From: Paractinoplanes maris
Lineage (GTDB): Bacteria > Actinomycetota > Actinomycetes > Mycobacteriales > Micromonosporaceae
Direction: 5' to 3'
Length of the DNA stretch: 64,000 nucleotides
Assembly: GCF_023544465.1 (NCBI RefSeq)
Contig: NZ_JALPVL010000010.1
Location: 62,001 to 126,000 of the forward strand
Shown here: one piece after another, positions 1-8,222 of the stretch
How positions within the stretch are numbered: the first letter of the stretch is position 1
How the letters are laid out: the number at the start of each line of letters is the position of its first letter
Notes under the pieces: generated by a model
Seen by the model: the letters and a program-made list of their open reading frames with translations, nothing else
Database searches by the model: none
Told to the model about the DNA's origin: nothing
Program-made: the position numbers and the translations under genes

Positions 1-1745
1 GTGACACCCCACAGGTCGGGGTGCAGCTCGCCCCGGGCGGCGCGGGTCTCGGCGTACGCCGGATGGGCCCCGAACCGCTCGGCGAGCCCGGCCGACGTCT
101 CCAGCGCGGTCAGGAAGATGTCCTCCTGCACCCGGGTCGACAGCTCCCGCGCCCCGGCCGAGTCGAACGGCAGCCGCAGCGTGAAGAACGCGTCCTGCAG
201 CCCCATCAGCCCGAGGCCGACCGGCCGCCACCGCGGGTTCGACTTCGCGGCCTGCTCGGACGGGTAGTAGTTGATGTCGATCACCCGGTCGAGGAAGACG
301 ACAGCGGTCCGCACGGTCTCGCGCAGCTTCTCCCAGTCGACGCCGCCGGCTGTGACGTGCGCGGCCAGGTTGACCGAGCCGAGGTTGCACACGGCCGTCT
401 CGTCGTCGCTGTTCACCTCGAGGATCTCGGTGCACAGGTTCGACAGGTGGATCGTGTTGCCGGGCGCCCCGGTCTGGTTGGACAGCGCGTTCGAGCGGTC
501 CTTGAACGTCATCCAGCCGTTGCCGGTCTGCGCGAGGGTGCGCATCATCCGGCCGTACAGGTCGCGGGCCTTGACCGTCTTGACGGCCTTCTTCTCGGCG
601 GTGCGGTAGGCGAGGTCGAACGCGTCGCCGAACAGGTCGGGCAGCTCCGGAGCGTCCGACGGGTCGATCAGCGACCAGTCGCCGTCGGCCTCGACCCGGC
701 GCATGAACTCGTCCGGGATCCAGTTGGCCAGGTTCAGATTGTGCGTACGCCGGGAGTCCTCGCCGGTGTTGTCGCGCAACTCGAGGAACTCCTCGATGTC
801 CGGGTGCCACGGTTCGAGATAGACGCAGGCCGCGCCCTTGCGCCGGCCGCCCTGGTTGACCGCGGCCACGCCGGCGTCGAGCGTCTTGAGGAAGGGGACG
901 ATGCCGTTCGACCGGCCGTTGGTGCCCCGGATGAGCGCGCCCCGGCCGCGGACGCGGGACCAGGCGATGCCGATGCCGCCGGAGAACTTCGACAGCTTCG
1001 CGACCTGGTGGTACCGCTCGTAGATGGAGTCGAGCTCGTCACGCGGGGAGTCGACCAGGAAGCAGGACGACATCTGGGTGTGCCGGGTGCCCGAGTTGAA
1101 CAGCGTCGGTGAGCTGGGCAGATAGGCCAGCGACGACATGAGGCGGTAGAAGCCGATCGCCTCGGCCGGTGACGTGGACAAACCGCACGCGACTCGCAGC
1201 AGGAAGTACTGCGGCGTCTCGAGCACCACGCGCTCCTGCGGGTGGCGCAACAGATAGCGGTCGGCCACCGTGCGCAGACCGAAGTATTCGAACCGCAGGT
1301 CGCCGTCCGGGTCGACCGCGTCGTCGAGTTCGCACGCGTGGCGCGCGGCCAAGCCGGCCGTCTCGTCGCTGATCAGCCCCTGGAGGTGCGCGTTCCGGAT
1401 CGATTCGCTGAAGCTGTGCACGCCCTGGAGGCGGACTTCCTGATCGACGTACGCGGCGAGCAGACGGGCCGCGAGCTTCGAGTACTGCGGTTCCTCGCCG
1501 ATCAGCTCGGCCGCCGTCCGGATCGTGAGCTGGTCGAGCTCGGCGGTGGTGGCACCGTCGTAGAGACCGCTGACCGTCCTGGTCGCGACCCGCAGCGGGT
1601 CCACCTCGCCGAGGTCGGCGACCCAGCGCTCGACCGCCTGGACGATCGTGGTGACGTCGACCGGCTCGAGACCGCCGTCGCGCTTGCGCACCCGCGGGTG
1701 CCGGCGTTGCTCCGGCACGGCGGTCGTGCCTTGGATGACCGTCAT
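1..1745 (-). CDS. nrdA: Class Ia ribonucleotide reductase, alpha (large) subunit, 3' end outside window
   Basis: Catalytic subunit that reduces ribonucleotides to deoxyribonucleotides; it works in the cytoplasm with a beta subunit (nrdB, expected beyond the left edge). About 581 codons are present and the C-terminus is cut off by the window. An ATP-cone begins near residue 18 (RVRKRDGG), which points to class Ia. The barrel shows MSSCFLVD, KFSGGIGIAW, EPWHPDIEEFLELRDNTG and AVCNLGSVNL, which carry conserved cysteines and substrate-site residues. The ATG at 1745 follows a GAGGG ribosome-binding site. The leader holds a cobalamin riboswitch. In Streptomyces (established) such a riboswitch shuts off class Ia RNR when B12 is available for the B12-dependent class II enzyme; that a class II enzyme exists elsewhere in this genome is inference. 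Confidence 0.95.
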   Translation of the reverse strand, partial: MTVIQGTTAVPEQRRHPRVRKRDGGLEPVDVTTIVQAVERWVADLGEVDPLRVATRTVSGLYDGATTAELDQLTIRTAAELIGEEPQYSKLAARLLAAYVDQEVRLQGVHSFSESIRNAHLQGLISDETAGLAARHACELDDAVDPDGDLRFEYFGLRTVADRYLLRHPQERVVLETPQYFLLRVACGLSTSPAEAIGFYRLMSSLAYLPSSPTLFNSGTRHTQMSSCFLVDSPRDELDSIYERYHQVAKLSKFSGGIGIAWSRVRGRGALIRGTNGRSNGIVPFLKTLDAGVAAVNQGGRRKGAACVYLEPWHPDIEEFLELRDNTGEDSRRTHNLNLANWIPDEFMRRVEADGDWSLIDPSDAPELPDLFGDAFDLAYRTAEKKAVKTVKARDLYGRMMRTLAQTGNGWMTFKDRSNALSNQTGAPGNTIHLSNLCTEILEVNSDDETAVCNLGSVNLAAHVTAGGVDWEKLRETVRTAVVFLDRVIDINYYPSEQAAKSNPRWRPVGLGLMGLQDAFFTLRLPFDSAGARELSTRVQEDIFLTALETSAGLAERFGAHPAYAETRAARGELHPDLWGV

Positions 1746-1877
1746 GTTTCCCTCTTTCACGCCTTCGCGGGATCGAAGAGCGCGCAGGGGGACGCCGCCC
1801 GGACGCGACCGCACCCGGACTGATGGCGTCGGCCGTCCCACGCGGCCTTCGACCACCGCACGCCACGGCGGCGCACG

Positions 1878-2045
1878 GTGCGCTGGCAGGTCTTCGGACT
1901 CGTGGGCGCCCAACTCGTTGCCTACTGGCCGTCGCTTCCCAGGCCCTGCGGCCCAGTGCTTCTCTGACGGCGGTCGTTCCCACTCACCGCTGCGGGGCAG
2001 TCCCGGATTCCCACCGGGTTCCCTCTTGCCTCGATCATCGCGAGC
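1878..2045 (-). promoter_or_regulatory. Cobalamin (B12) riboswitch in the nrdA leader
   Basis: Read on the minus strand, the segment carries the conserved cobalamin-riboswitch blocks in order: a GGGAACCCGGTGGGAAUCCGG-like element, ACUGCCCCGCAGCGGUGAG, a central domain with CUGGGAAGC, and a 3' CGAGUCCGAAGACCUGCC arm. It ends about 130 bases before the nrdA ATG and nothing else lies between. Family knowledge says adenosylcobalamin binding lowers expression of the downstream gene. I did not resolve the expression platform. Confidence 0.93.
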
Positions 2046-2186
2046 GATGATCGAACCAGCTGCGGGCACACCATATCTGGACAGCGGGGCCGATCGGCAA
2101 CACCAGATGCTGTGCCGGGCGTGTCGTGGTCATCCGGTGACAGCCCCGATCGTCCGCGGCGGCCGGCGGTCTGATCCACTGGTCGC

Positions 2187-2816
2187 ATGGAGCAGGAATC
2201 CGGAGTGCGGGTGGACCACGGTGTCGTCAGCGGGACGTTCAGTCTCGACGGGCAGACGTTCGACGTCGACAACAACGTCTGGGTGGTCGGGGACGCCGAC
2301 GAGTGTGTGGTGATCGACGCGCCGCACGACGTCGACGCGATCATGGCGGTGGTCGGCGAGCGGAGGGTCCGGGCGATCGTCTGCACCCACGCGCACGACG
2401 ACCACGTGCGGGTGGCGCCGGCGCTGCGCGACCGCACCGGGGCGCCGATCCTGCTGCACCCGGCCGAGCGGCCGCTGTGGGAGCTGACCCACGGCACCAC
2501 CGTCGCCTGGGACGCCGACCTGGCCGACGGGGAGCAGATCGAGGTGGGCGGCACGGTCCTGACCGTGCTGCACACGCCGGGGCACGCGCCGGGAGCGGTC
2601 TGCCTCCATGCGCCCGACCTGGGCTGTGTGTTCACCGGTGACACCCTGTTCAACGGCGGGCCGGGCGCGACCGGGCGGTCGTACTCGGACGCCGGCCTCA
2701 TCGTGGCCTCGATCCGGGCCAAGCTGTTCGCGCTGCCCGGCGACACGGTCGTGCACACCGGCCACGGCGACGACACCACGATCGACCAGGAGAAAGCCGC
2801 CCTCGGACAGGGGTGA
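2187..2816 (+). CDS. MBL-fold metallo-hydrolase (glyoxalase II-like)
   Basis: A 209-residue cytoplasmic metallo-beta-lactamase-fold hydrolase. The metal-binding signature HAHDDH lies near residue 72 (CTHAHDDHV). Further ligands are visible in HTPGHAPG, FTGDTLF and HTGHGDDT, the order typical of the small glyoxalase II-like subfamily. Substrate unknown; hydroxyacylglutathione or mycothiol thioesters are the usual guesses for this group. The gene is transcribed away from nrdA and ends about 80 bases before the SDR gene, which has its own sigma-type promoter. The ATG at 2187 is the first in frame and lacks a strong Shine-Dalgarno sequence. Confidence 0.85.
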   Translation: MEQESGVRVDHGVVSGTFSLDGQTFDVDNNVWVVGDADECVVIDAPHDVDAIMAVVGERRVRAIVCTHAHDDHVRVAPALRDRTGAPILLHPAERPLWELTHGTTVAWDADLADGEQIEVGGTVLTVLHTPGHAPGAVCLHAPDLGCVFTGDTLFNGGPGATGRSYSDAGLIVASIRAKLFALPGDTVVHTGHGDDTTIDQEKAALGQG

Positions 2817-2827
2817 CGCGGGTCGCA

Positions 2828-2854
2828 TGTCACAGGCGGCGGGGCTGCCTTGTC
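2828..2854 (+). promoter_or_regulatory. ECF41-type promoter for the NmrA-like SDR gene
   Basis: TGTCACA at 2828-2834, 16 bases, then TGTC at 2851-2854. TGTCACA with a CGTC-like -10 is the published ECF41 promoter signature. Transcription would start near 2860, which rules out the upstream in-frame ATG at 2850 and supports the ATG at 2898. Confidence 0.65.
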
Positions 2855-2897
2855 GAAGCTGGCGAACGAGACAGCAGAGACGAAGGAAGTGACGGAC

Positions 2898-3656
2898 ATG
2901 AAGATCGCCGTGCTGGGTGGGACCGGGCTGATCGGCTCGCAGGTTGTCCAGCTGCTGCGGGAGCACGGGCACGACGCCGTGCCGCTGTCGCCGAGCAACG
3001 GCGTCGACGTGATCACCGGTGAGGGCCTGGACCAGGCCTTCAAGGGTGTCGACGTCGTCGTCAACCTGACCAACTCGCCGACGTTCGACGAGGCCTCGAT
3101 CGACTGGTTCCGCACGTCGATGACCAACATGGTGGAGGCGGCCGGGCGCGAGGGCGTCGGCCACGCGGTCATCCTGTCGATCGTCGGCGTCGACCAGGTG
3201 CCCGAGCTCGATTACTACCAGGCCAAGGTCCTGCAGGAGGAGGTCCTCAAGGGCAGTGGACTGCCGTATTCGATCGTCCGGGCCGGCCAGTTCTTCGAGT
3301 TCATGAAGTCGGTGCTCTCGTGGACGGTCGACGGTGACACCGTCCACCTGCCGGCCACGCCGGTGCAGCCGCTCGCCTCGGCCGAGATCTCGCGCGAGGT
3401 GGCTCAGGTGGCCGCCGGCCGGCCGCTCAACGGCATCGTCAACATCGCCGGGCCCGAGGTCTTCCCACTCGACGAGCTGGGCCGCATCGCCCTGGCCGCC
3501 CAGGGCGACACCCGTACGGTGGTCACCGACCCCGCCGCGGGCATGTTCGGCGCCGTCAAGGGCGACGTGCTGACCGCCCCGGCCGACGCGGTCATCGCCA
3601 AGCAGACCTTCCGGGAGTTCCTCGCCGCCCAGAGTGAGTCGGCCGCGCGGAAGTGA
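2898..3656 (+). CDS. NmrA/atypical SDR-family NAD(P)-binding protein
   Basis: A 252-residue Rossmann-fold protein with the N-terminal dinucleotide motif GGTGLIG at residues 7-13. It belongs to the atypical short-chain dehydrogenases (NmrA / nucleoside-diphosphate-sugar epimerase-like), which bind NAD(P) and act as oxidoreductases, epimerases or redox sensors. A conserved YYQAKVLQEE segment sits where extended SDRs carry YxxxK. The ATG at 2898 is chosen because GGAAG stands in front of it and an ECF41-type promoter starts transcription downstream of the earlier ATG at 2850. SDR/epimerase-like proteins are among the classical partners (COE group) of ECF41 sigma factors, which fits the sigma gene at 7275-8144. 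It converges on the XRE gene with a 1-base gap. Confidence 0.85.
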   Translation: MKIAVLGGTGLIGSQVVQLLREHGHDAVPLSPSNGVDVITGEGLDQAFKGVDVVVNLTNSPTFDEASIDWFRTSMTNMVEAAGREGVGHAVILSIVGVDQVPELDYYQAKVLQEEVLKGSGLPYSIVRAGQFFEFMKSVLSWTVDGDTVHLPATPVQPLASAEISREVAQVAAGRPLNGIVNIAGPEVFPLDELGRIALAAQGDTRTVVTDPAAGMFGAVKGDVLTAPADAVIAKQTFREFLAAQSESAARK

Positions 3657-3657
3657 C

Positions 3658-4491
3658 TCAGAGGCGCTGGGCGCCGAGAACCGAGAGCAACTCCAGCTTC
3701 TCGGCACTCTCGGTGCCCGGCGTCGCGGTGTAGACGACGAGTTGCTGCGACTGGTCCGGGTCGACCAGCCGCTGACAGAACAGCTCGATCGCACCGACCT
3801 GAGGATGGATCAGCCGCACCTGACCGCAGTACGGCCCGGCCACCGGGTGCTCCCGCCACAGCGCCGCGAACTCCTCGCTCTGCTCGAGAAGGGCGGAGAC
3901 CAGAGCCCCCGTACGGGATTGCCGGCCGTCCCGGGTGTAGGACGAGTGCAGATCGGCGACGATCAGCCGGCTCTGCTCCGCGCGGTCCTCGGCCGGATAG
4001 ACCAGCCGCTCCGCCGGATCGGTGAACCAGCGGTAGTGCTTGCTCCGCGCGAGTCCGCTGTGGACGCTCTCGTCCCCGATCAGGGCGACCGACAGCGGCG
4101 TCTGCAGCAGCGTCTCCCCGAGCGGGCTCACCACCTGAGCCGCCGCCCCGCGCAGACCGTCGAAGATCCGCCGCATGCCCGGGTTGATGTGCTCCGAGCC
4201 GCCCGCCCGCCGCCCGGTCGCATAGCCGGCCAGCCGGAACAGGTGCTCCCGCTCCTCGAGCGAGAGCCGCAGCGCGCGGGCCAGCGCCTCCAGGATCTGC
4301 TTCGAGGGGTGCGGCCCGCGCGGCTGCTCCAGCCGGGTGTAGTAGTCGATCGACATGCCGGCCAGGACCGCGACCTCCTCCCGCCGCAGACCGCGCGTGC
4401 GCCGCCGGCCGCCGCGGGGCAGCCCCACGTCCTCAGGTTGCAGCGCCTCCCGGCGGCTGCGCAGGTAGTCGGCGAGCAGCGCGCGGTCCAT
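3658..4491 (-). CDS. XRE-family regulator with MmyB-like ligand domain
   Basis: A 277-residue transcription factor. The N-terminal ~90 residues hold a helix-turn-helix (RGLRREEVAVLAG, DYYTRLEQ) and the remainder matches the MmyB-like ligand-binding domain common in actinobacterial regulators beside short-chain dehydrogenases. The ATG at 4491 lies 2 bases after the stop of the upstream SDR gene, so the two are almost certainly translated from one message. The likely role is control of that SDR gene and of itself in response to a small hydrophobic ligand (inference). An upstream in-frame start would extend into the SDR gene and is unlikely. Confidence 0.88.
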   Translation of the reverse strand: MDRALLADYLRSRREALQPEDVGLPRGGRRRTRGLRREEVAVLAGMSIDYYTRLEQPRGPHPSKQILEALARALRLSLEEREHLFRLAGYATGRRAGGSEHINPGMRRIFDGLRGAAAQVVSPLGETLLQTPLSVALIGDESVHSGLARSKHYRWFTDPAERLVYPAEDRAEQSRLIVADLHSSYTRDGRQSRTGALVSALLEQSEEFAALWREHPVAGPYCGQVRLIHPQVGAIELFCQRLVDPDQSQQLVVYTATPGTESAEKLELLSVLGAQRL

Positions 4492-4493
4492 CG

Positions 4494-5393
4494 TCACACC
4501 CTCGCGAAGTCCACGCCGGCCAGCTCGGCCGACACGTCCCACAGCCGGCTCGCCGCGGCGAGGTCCCGGGCCGGGCGATAGATCGCCAGCTCGGTCGGCT
4601 TCCCGGTGAACTGCCCGAGACCGTCGGGCCCGTAGAGCCGCCCGCCCGCGGCGGACGGGCTCGTGGCCGCGTACAGGGCCGGGCGCAGCCCCTGATCGAC
4701 CCCCTGCACGAAGACCCCCCAGCGGGCGAGACGCGCCATGATGGCTTCGAGGCGGGCCGGCTTGTCCCGGCCCAGGTTCGGCCCGGCGGCATAGAGGCCG
4801 GTCAGCGTTGTGCCCGGGTGCGCGGCGTTGCTGACCAGGCCCCAGTCCCCGGCGCGGGACCGCCGGTCGAGCTCCAGCGCGAAGAGCAGGTTCGCCAGCT
4901 TCGACTGCCCGTAGGCCTTGATGGCCGCGTAGTCGCGGACGCTCTGCAGATCGTCCCAGGTCAGCTTGGCGCTGCGGGCGGCGCTGCTCGTCAGCGTGGT
5001 GACCCGGGCTTGCCCGGCGATCAGCTGGGGCAGCAGCCGGGCGGTCAGCGCGAAGTGCCCGATGTGGTTGGTGCCGAACTGCAGCTCCAGGCCGTCGGCG
5101 GTCGTGTGCCGGACGGGTGGCGCCATCACGCCGGCGTTGTTGATCAGGATGTCGACCGGCCGGTCGATCGTCCCGGCGAACTCGGCCACCGAGGCCAGCG
5201 AGGCCAGGTCGAGCGTCGCGAGTGTGACGCGGGCGCCCGGCGCCTCGGCCCGGATGCGGGCGACGGCGGCCTCGCCCTTGGCGCGGTCACGGACTCCCAG
5301 CACCAGTTCGGTGCCGTCGGCGGCGAGGCGGGTGGCCAGTCCCAGGCCCACGCCACTGCTCGCCCCGGTCACCACGGCCAGCTTGGTCTTCAC
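4494..5393 (-). CDS. Short-chain dehydrogenase/reductase (classical SDR)
   Basis: A 299-residue oxidoreductase using NAD(P)H. It shows the cofactor motif TGASSGVGLG at the N-terminus, the structural NNAGVM motif, the serine region (LTSSAA) and the catalytic YGQSK. The overall pattern resembles retinol dehydrogenase/light-dependent protochlorophyllide reductase-like SDRs. I chose the GTG at 5393 because GGGAG stands 6 bases before it; an upstream GTG at 5429 would add 12 residues and has a weaker site. It is followed immediately by the XRE regulator and lies 67 bases downstream of the orphan SnoaL gene on the same strand, so it may be read through from the ECF41-type promoter at 7233-7259. Confidence 0.88.
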   Translation of the reverse strand: MKTKLAVVTGASSGVGLGLATRLAADGTELVLGVRDRAKGEAAVARIRAEAPGARVTLATLDLASLASVAEFAGTIDRPVDILINNAGVMAPPVRHTTADGLELQFGTNHIGHFALTARLLPQLIAGQARVTTLTSSAARSAKLTWDDLQSVRDYAAIKAYGQSKLANLLFALELDRRSRAGDWGLVSNAAHPGTTLTGLYAAGPNLGRDKPARLEAIMARLARWGVFVQGVDQGLRPALYAATSPSAAGGRLYGPDGLGQFTGKPTELAIYRPARDLAAASRLWDVSAELAGVDFARV

Positions 5394-5460
5394 GAGAATC
5401 TCCCAGGTCGTCAGCGGATTTGTCTCCACCTTGGCGCGGCCCGCGGGCGGTAACCATGGT

Positions 5461-5808
5461 CTACGAGTACAAGGTCCAGCGATGCAGCTTGCCGGGGTTG
5501 AGGACGATCCAGAGCGCGCCGATCTCCCGCGCGGACCCGGTGGCCACCAGGACGGCCACCGGGCTGCCGTCGTCGCGGCGCCCGACGATGCCGGGCCCGC
5601 CGTTCACCATGCTCACCGTGAGCAGCAGGCCGGCGAACAGGCCGGCCAGGAGCAGGGCGACCTCGGCCGCGCCCCGCACCGGCTCGGGCGGGGCGGGCAC
5701 CTGACCGCCGCCGTCGCAGACCGCCACGACACCGGGGGCCAGCAACAACTCGATGGCGGCCGGGTCAGCGGCGGCGCAGGCGCCGGCGAGCAGGTGGACC
5801 ACATGCAT
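5461..5808 (-). CDS. Free-standing ECF41-type sigma C-terminal (SnoaL-like) domain
   Basis: A 115-residue protein that aligns with only the C-terminal regulatory domain of ECF41/SigJ sigma factors. It keeps the diagnostic DGGG motif (AVCDGGGQV) near residue 32 and the terminal NPxKL motif (VLNPGKLHRW), and has no sigma region 2 or 4. The neighbouring sigma factor has weaker versions of both motifs (DGNGA, NPEKI). It starts 17 bases after the NDH-2 stop and is probably co-transcribed with it from an ECF41-type promoter. In ECF41 proteins this domain controls sigma activity in cis; a trans role here is inference. It could instead be a truncated relic of a second sigma factor, but the ORF is intact. 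Confidence 0.7.
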   Translation of the reverse strand: MHVVHLLAGACAAADPAAIELLLAPGVVAVCDGGGQVPAPPEPVRGAAEVALLLAGLFAGLLLTVSMVNGGPGIVGRRDDGSPVAVLVATGSAREIGALWIVLNPGKLHRWTLYS

Positions 5809-5825
5809 CAGCCGGGCGGCTCCCG

Positions 5826-7178
5826 TCAGCCACGGTGGCCGGCGGTCGCACCCACCGGCTCAGCGCCCGGCTCGCCGCCGGTCTGGAATGCCCGCCGGGG
5901 ATCCTGCACCGAGGCGAGTGAGACGATGTCGCGCCCGTAGAGCAGGGCCGTCGCCCACACTGCGAGCACGCGCACCTTGCGCTCCCAGGTGGGCACGGCC
6001 AGCACGTGATAGCCACGGTGCATGACCCAGGCTGGGAAACCTTTGATGACGATGCCGTGCCACTGGAAGATGCCGTGGCCGAGACCGAGCGTGGCCACGG
6101 TGCCCAGGCCGGCGTGCCGATAGGGCTTCGTCGGGTGCCCGCGCAGCGAGGCGATCAGGTTCTTGGCGAGCAACTTCCCCTGGCGTACGGCATGTTGCGC
6201 GTTCGGCACGGTCGCCGCACCCGGCCGGCGGACGGCGAGGTCGGGCACCGCGGCGTCGTCGCCGGCGGCCCACGCGTCCCCGACCGGCTCGGCGTCGGTG
6301 CCCACCCGCAGATCGGCGCGCACCACGACCTGGCCGCGGGCGTCGATCGGCAGGTCGGTGTGGTTGTGCACCATCGGGTTGGCGCCGTTGCCGGCAGTCC
6401 ACACGATCAGCTCCGAGTCGAACTCCTCGCCGGTGGAGAGCACGATGTGCCCGTCCTCGGCCGAGCGCAGTCGCGCGTCGAGGTGCACGTGCCCGCCCCG
6501 CTTCTCCAGGTGGCGCACCACCCAGCGGCCGGGCTCGTCGGTCACCTCGGGCAGGATGCGGTCGCGGGCCTCGATCAGGTGGAAGCTCAGCTCCGACGCG
6601 TCCAGCTCGGGATACTTCTTGAGCAGCGAACGGGCCAGTGACAGCAACTCGCCGAAGCCCTCGACCCCGGAGAAGCCGCCGCCCACGAACGTGACGGTCA
6701 GCAGGCGTTGCCGCTGAGGTCCGCGGGGAAGGATGGCGGCCTGGTCGAAGGCGGTCAGCAGGCGGTCGCGGATGGCCACCGCCTCCTCGACGTGCTTCAT
6801 GCCGATCGCGTGCTCGGCGACGCCCGGGATGGCGAGCTTGCGGGTGACCGCCCCGGCCGTGACGACCAGGATGTCGTACGTCTGGGAGAAGCTCCCGCCC
6901 ACGGCGGGCCGGATGACGACCGTCCGGTGGGCATGGTCGATCCGGGTGACCGTGCCGGTGATGAGCGTCGTCTTCCTCAGGTGCCGGCGCAGCGCGACAG
7001 CGGCGTGCCGGGCCTCGACCGAGCCGGCCACGACCTCGGGCAGGAAAGGCTGATAGGTCATGTACGGGCGGGGGTCGACGACGATGACCCGCGCCTCGTC
7101 CTCGCGGAGCTTCTTCTCGAGCCTCCACGCCGTGTAGAAGCCGGCATAGCCACCGCCGACCACCAGGATCGTCCGCAT
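5826..7178 (-). CDS. Type II NADH dehydrogenase (NDH-2-like FAD oxidoreductase)
   Basis: A 450-residue flavoprotein of the NDH-2 family, which passes electrons from NADH to quinone at the membrane without pumping protons. The FAD motif GGGYAGFYTA is at the N-terminus, the NADH motif VGGGFSGVE is near residue 165, and AAGDDAAVPD is the second FAD contact. The C-terminal ~90 residues contain a hydrophobic/amphipathic stretch (GYHVLAVPTWERKVRVLAVW) suited to membrane attachment. Length is normal. A TGTCACA-N16-GGTC promoter at 7233-7259 precedes the ATG by about 55 bases, so the sigma gene just upstream probably drives it. The orphan SnoaL gene follows. Confidence 0.9.
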   Translation of the reverse strand: MRTILVVGGGYAGFYTAWRLEKKLREDEARVIVVDPRPYMTYQPFLPEVVAGSVEARHAAVALRRHLRKTTLITGTVTRIDHAHRTVVIRPAVGGSFSQTYDILVVTAGAVTRKLAIPGVAEHAIGMKHVEEAVAIRDRLLTAFDQAAILPRGPQRQRLLTVTFVGGGFSGVEGFGELLSLARSLLKKYPELDASELSFHLIEARDRILPEVTDEPGRWVVRHLEKRGGHVHLDARLRSAEDGHIVLSTGEEFDSELIVWTAGNGANPMVHNHTDLPIDARGQVVVRADLRVGTDAEPVGDAWAAGDDAAVPDLAVRRPGAATVPNAQHAVRQGKLLAKNLIASLRGHPTKPYRHAGLGTVATLGLGHGIFQWHGIVIKGFPAWVMHRGYHVLAVPTWERKVRVLAVWATALLYGRDIVSLASVQDPRRAFQTGGEPGAEPVGATAGHRG

Positions 7179-7232
7179 CGTGCCCTCGGTTTCTCCCGCC
7201 GTCGGCGGGCTGACGAGCTTGTCGCCCGCTGA

Positions 7233-7259
7233 GACCGGGCACGAGGCGGTTCTGTGACA
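7233..7259 (-). promoter_or_regulatory. ECF41-type promoter for the NDH-2 operon
   Basis: Minus strand: TGTCACA at 7259-7253, 16 bases, then GGTC at 7236-7233. Spacing and -10 are identical to the site before the alpha/beta hydrolase. It lies between the sigma gene and NDH-2 and matches the known ECF41 signature (TGTCACA, CGTC) except for one base in the -10. Confidence 0.7.
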
Positions 7260-7274
7260 GCCGGGGCCGATCGA

Positions 7275-8144
7275 TCAGCCGACGGCGGCGATCTTCTCCG
7301 GGTTCATCATCCAGAGGACCTGCTCGATGCCGTCGGGGGAGGCGTCGATCGTCAGCACCGCCAGCGTCTCGTCGCCGCGGTGCAGGACGGCGGCGGTCTG
7401 CCCGTTGGCCGGGATGAAGCGGACCTCGACGCCGTCCCACCACCAGGCCGAGAAAGCCGCGATATACCTGGCCACGCGGGCCGCGCCGACCACCGCGCGC
7501 CGCGAGACCTGCCGGGCCCCGTTGCCGTCGGAGATGCTGGCCACCTCGTCGGCGAACAGTTTCTCGAGCGCGGCCAGATCACCCGAGCGGGCGGCGGAGA
7601 TGAAGGTGGCGAGCAGCTCGCGCTGGGCGGTGGTCGACACCGGCGCCTTGCGCTCACCGGCGACGTGCTTGCGGGCCCGGCTGACGAGCTGGCGCACGGC
7701 CGGCTCGTTGCTCCCGAGGATGTCGGCGATCTGGCCGTACGGGTAGTCGAACGCCTCCCGCAGCACATAGGCCGCCCGCTCGGTGGGGGTCAGCTTCTCC
7801 AGCAGCATGAGGACGGCGAACTCCAGCGCGTTGCCGGTCTCGGCGCCCAGATAGGGGTCGGCACCGGTGTCGATCGGCTCGGGCAGCCACGGTCCGACAT
7901 ACGTCTCCCGGCGCACCCGGGCCGACTGGAGGTTGTTGATCGCGAGCCGGGTGGTCGTGGTGGCCAGGAACGCGGCCGGATGGTCGACCCGGTCCCGGTC
8001 GTACGTCTGCCAGCGCACCCAGACGTCCTGCACCAGATCCTCGGCCTCGGCGGCACTGCCGAGCATGCGGTAAGCGATGCCGAACAGGCGTGGCCGCACC
8101 TGCGTGAAGACCTGTGTGGCCTCGTCCAGATCACCCAGACTCAT
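7275..8144 (-). CDS. sigJ: ECF41/SigJ-type RNA polymerase sigma factor with fused SnoaL domain
   Basis: A 289-residue extracytoplasmic-function sigma factor. Region 2 (residues ~10-75, AYRMLGSAAEAEDLVQDVW) and region 4 (~115-165, REAFDYPYGQIADILG) are followed by a SnoaL-like C-terminal domain. The group ECF41 linker motif WLPEP is present (GPWLPEPID), with DGNGA and NPEKI in place of DGGGR and NPDKL. In this group the fused domain replaces an anti-sigma factor. The ATG at 8144 has a GGGAGGGGG site; longer starts are unlikely. Three matching promoters surround it. I see no such site in front of the sigma gene itself, in line with reports that ECF41 factors are not always autoregulated. Confidence 0.9.
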   Translation of the reverse strand: MSLGDLDEATQVFTQVRPRLFGIAYRMLGSAAEAEDLVQDVWVRWQTYDRDRVDHPAAFLATTTTRLAINNLQSARVRRETYVGPWLPEPIDTGADPYLGAETGNALEFAVLMLLEKLTPTERAAYVLREAFDYPYGQIADILGSNEPAVRQLVSRARKHVAGERKAPVSTTAQRELLATFISAARSGDLAALEKLFADEVASISDGNGARQVSRRAVVGAARVARYIAAFSAWWWDGVEVRFIPANGQTAAVLHRGDETLAVLTIDASPDGIEQVLWMMNPEKIAAVG

Positions 8145-8222
8145 GGTCGCCCCCTCCCGGCATCTCATCCTGGCCCGGTCGCGAGCCCGAAAGCCAGGAT
8201 CGGGCCCAGTGACGATCGACTC

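Noticed and set aside
2850..2897. Upstream ATG at 2850 as the start of the NmrA-like gene
   Set aside because: It lies in front of the predicted transcription start of the ECF41-type promoter, and the extra 16 residues are not family-like.
2130..3794. Long antisense frames opposite the MBL and SDR genes, and similar long frames opposite other genes (e.g. 3634-4581, 15125-17140, 31746-33122)
   Set aside because: They mirror third-position GC bias of the real genes, have arginine/glycine/valine-rich low-complexity products and no domain motifs or ribosome-binding sites.
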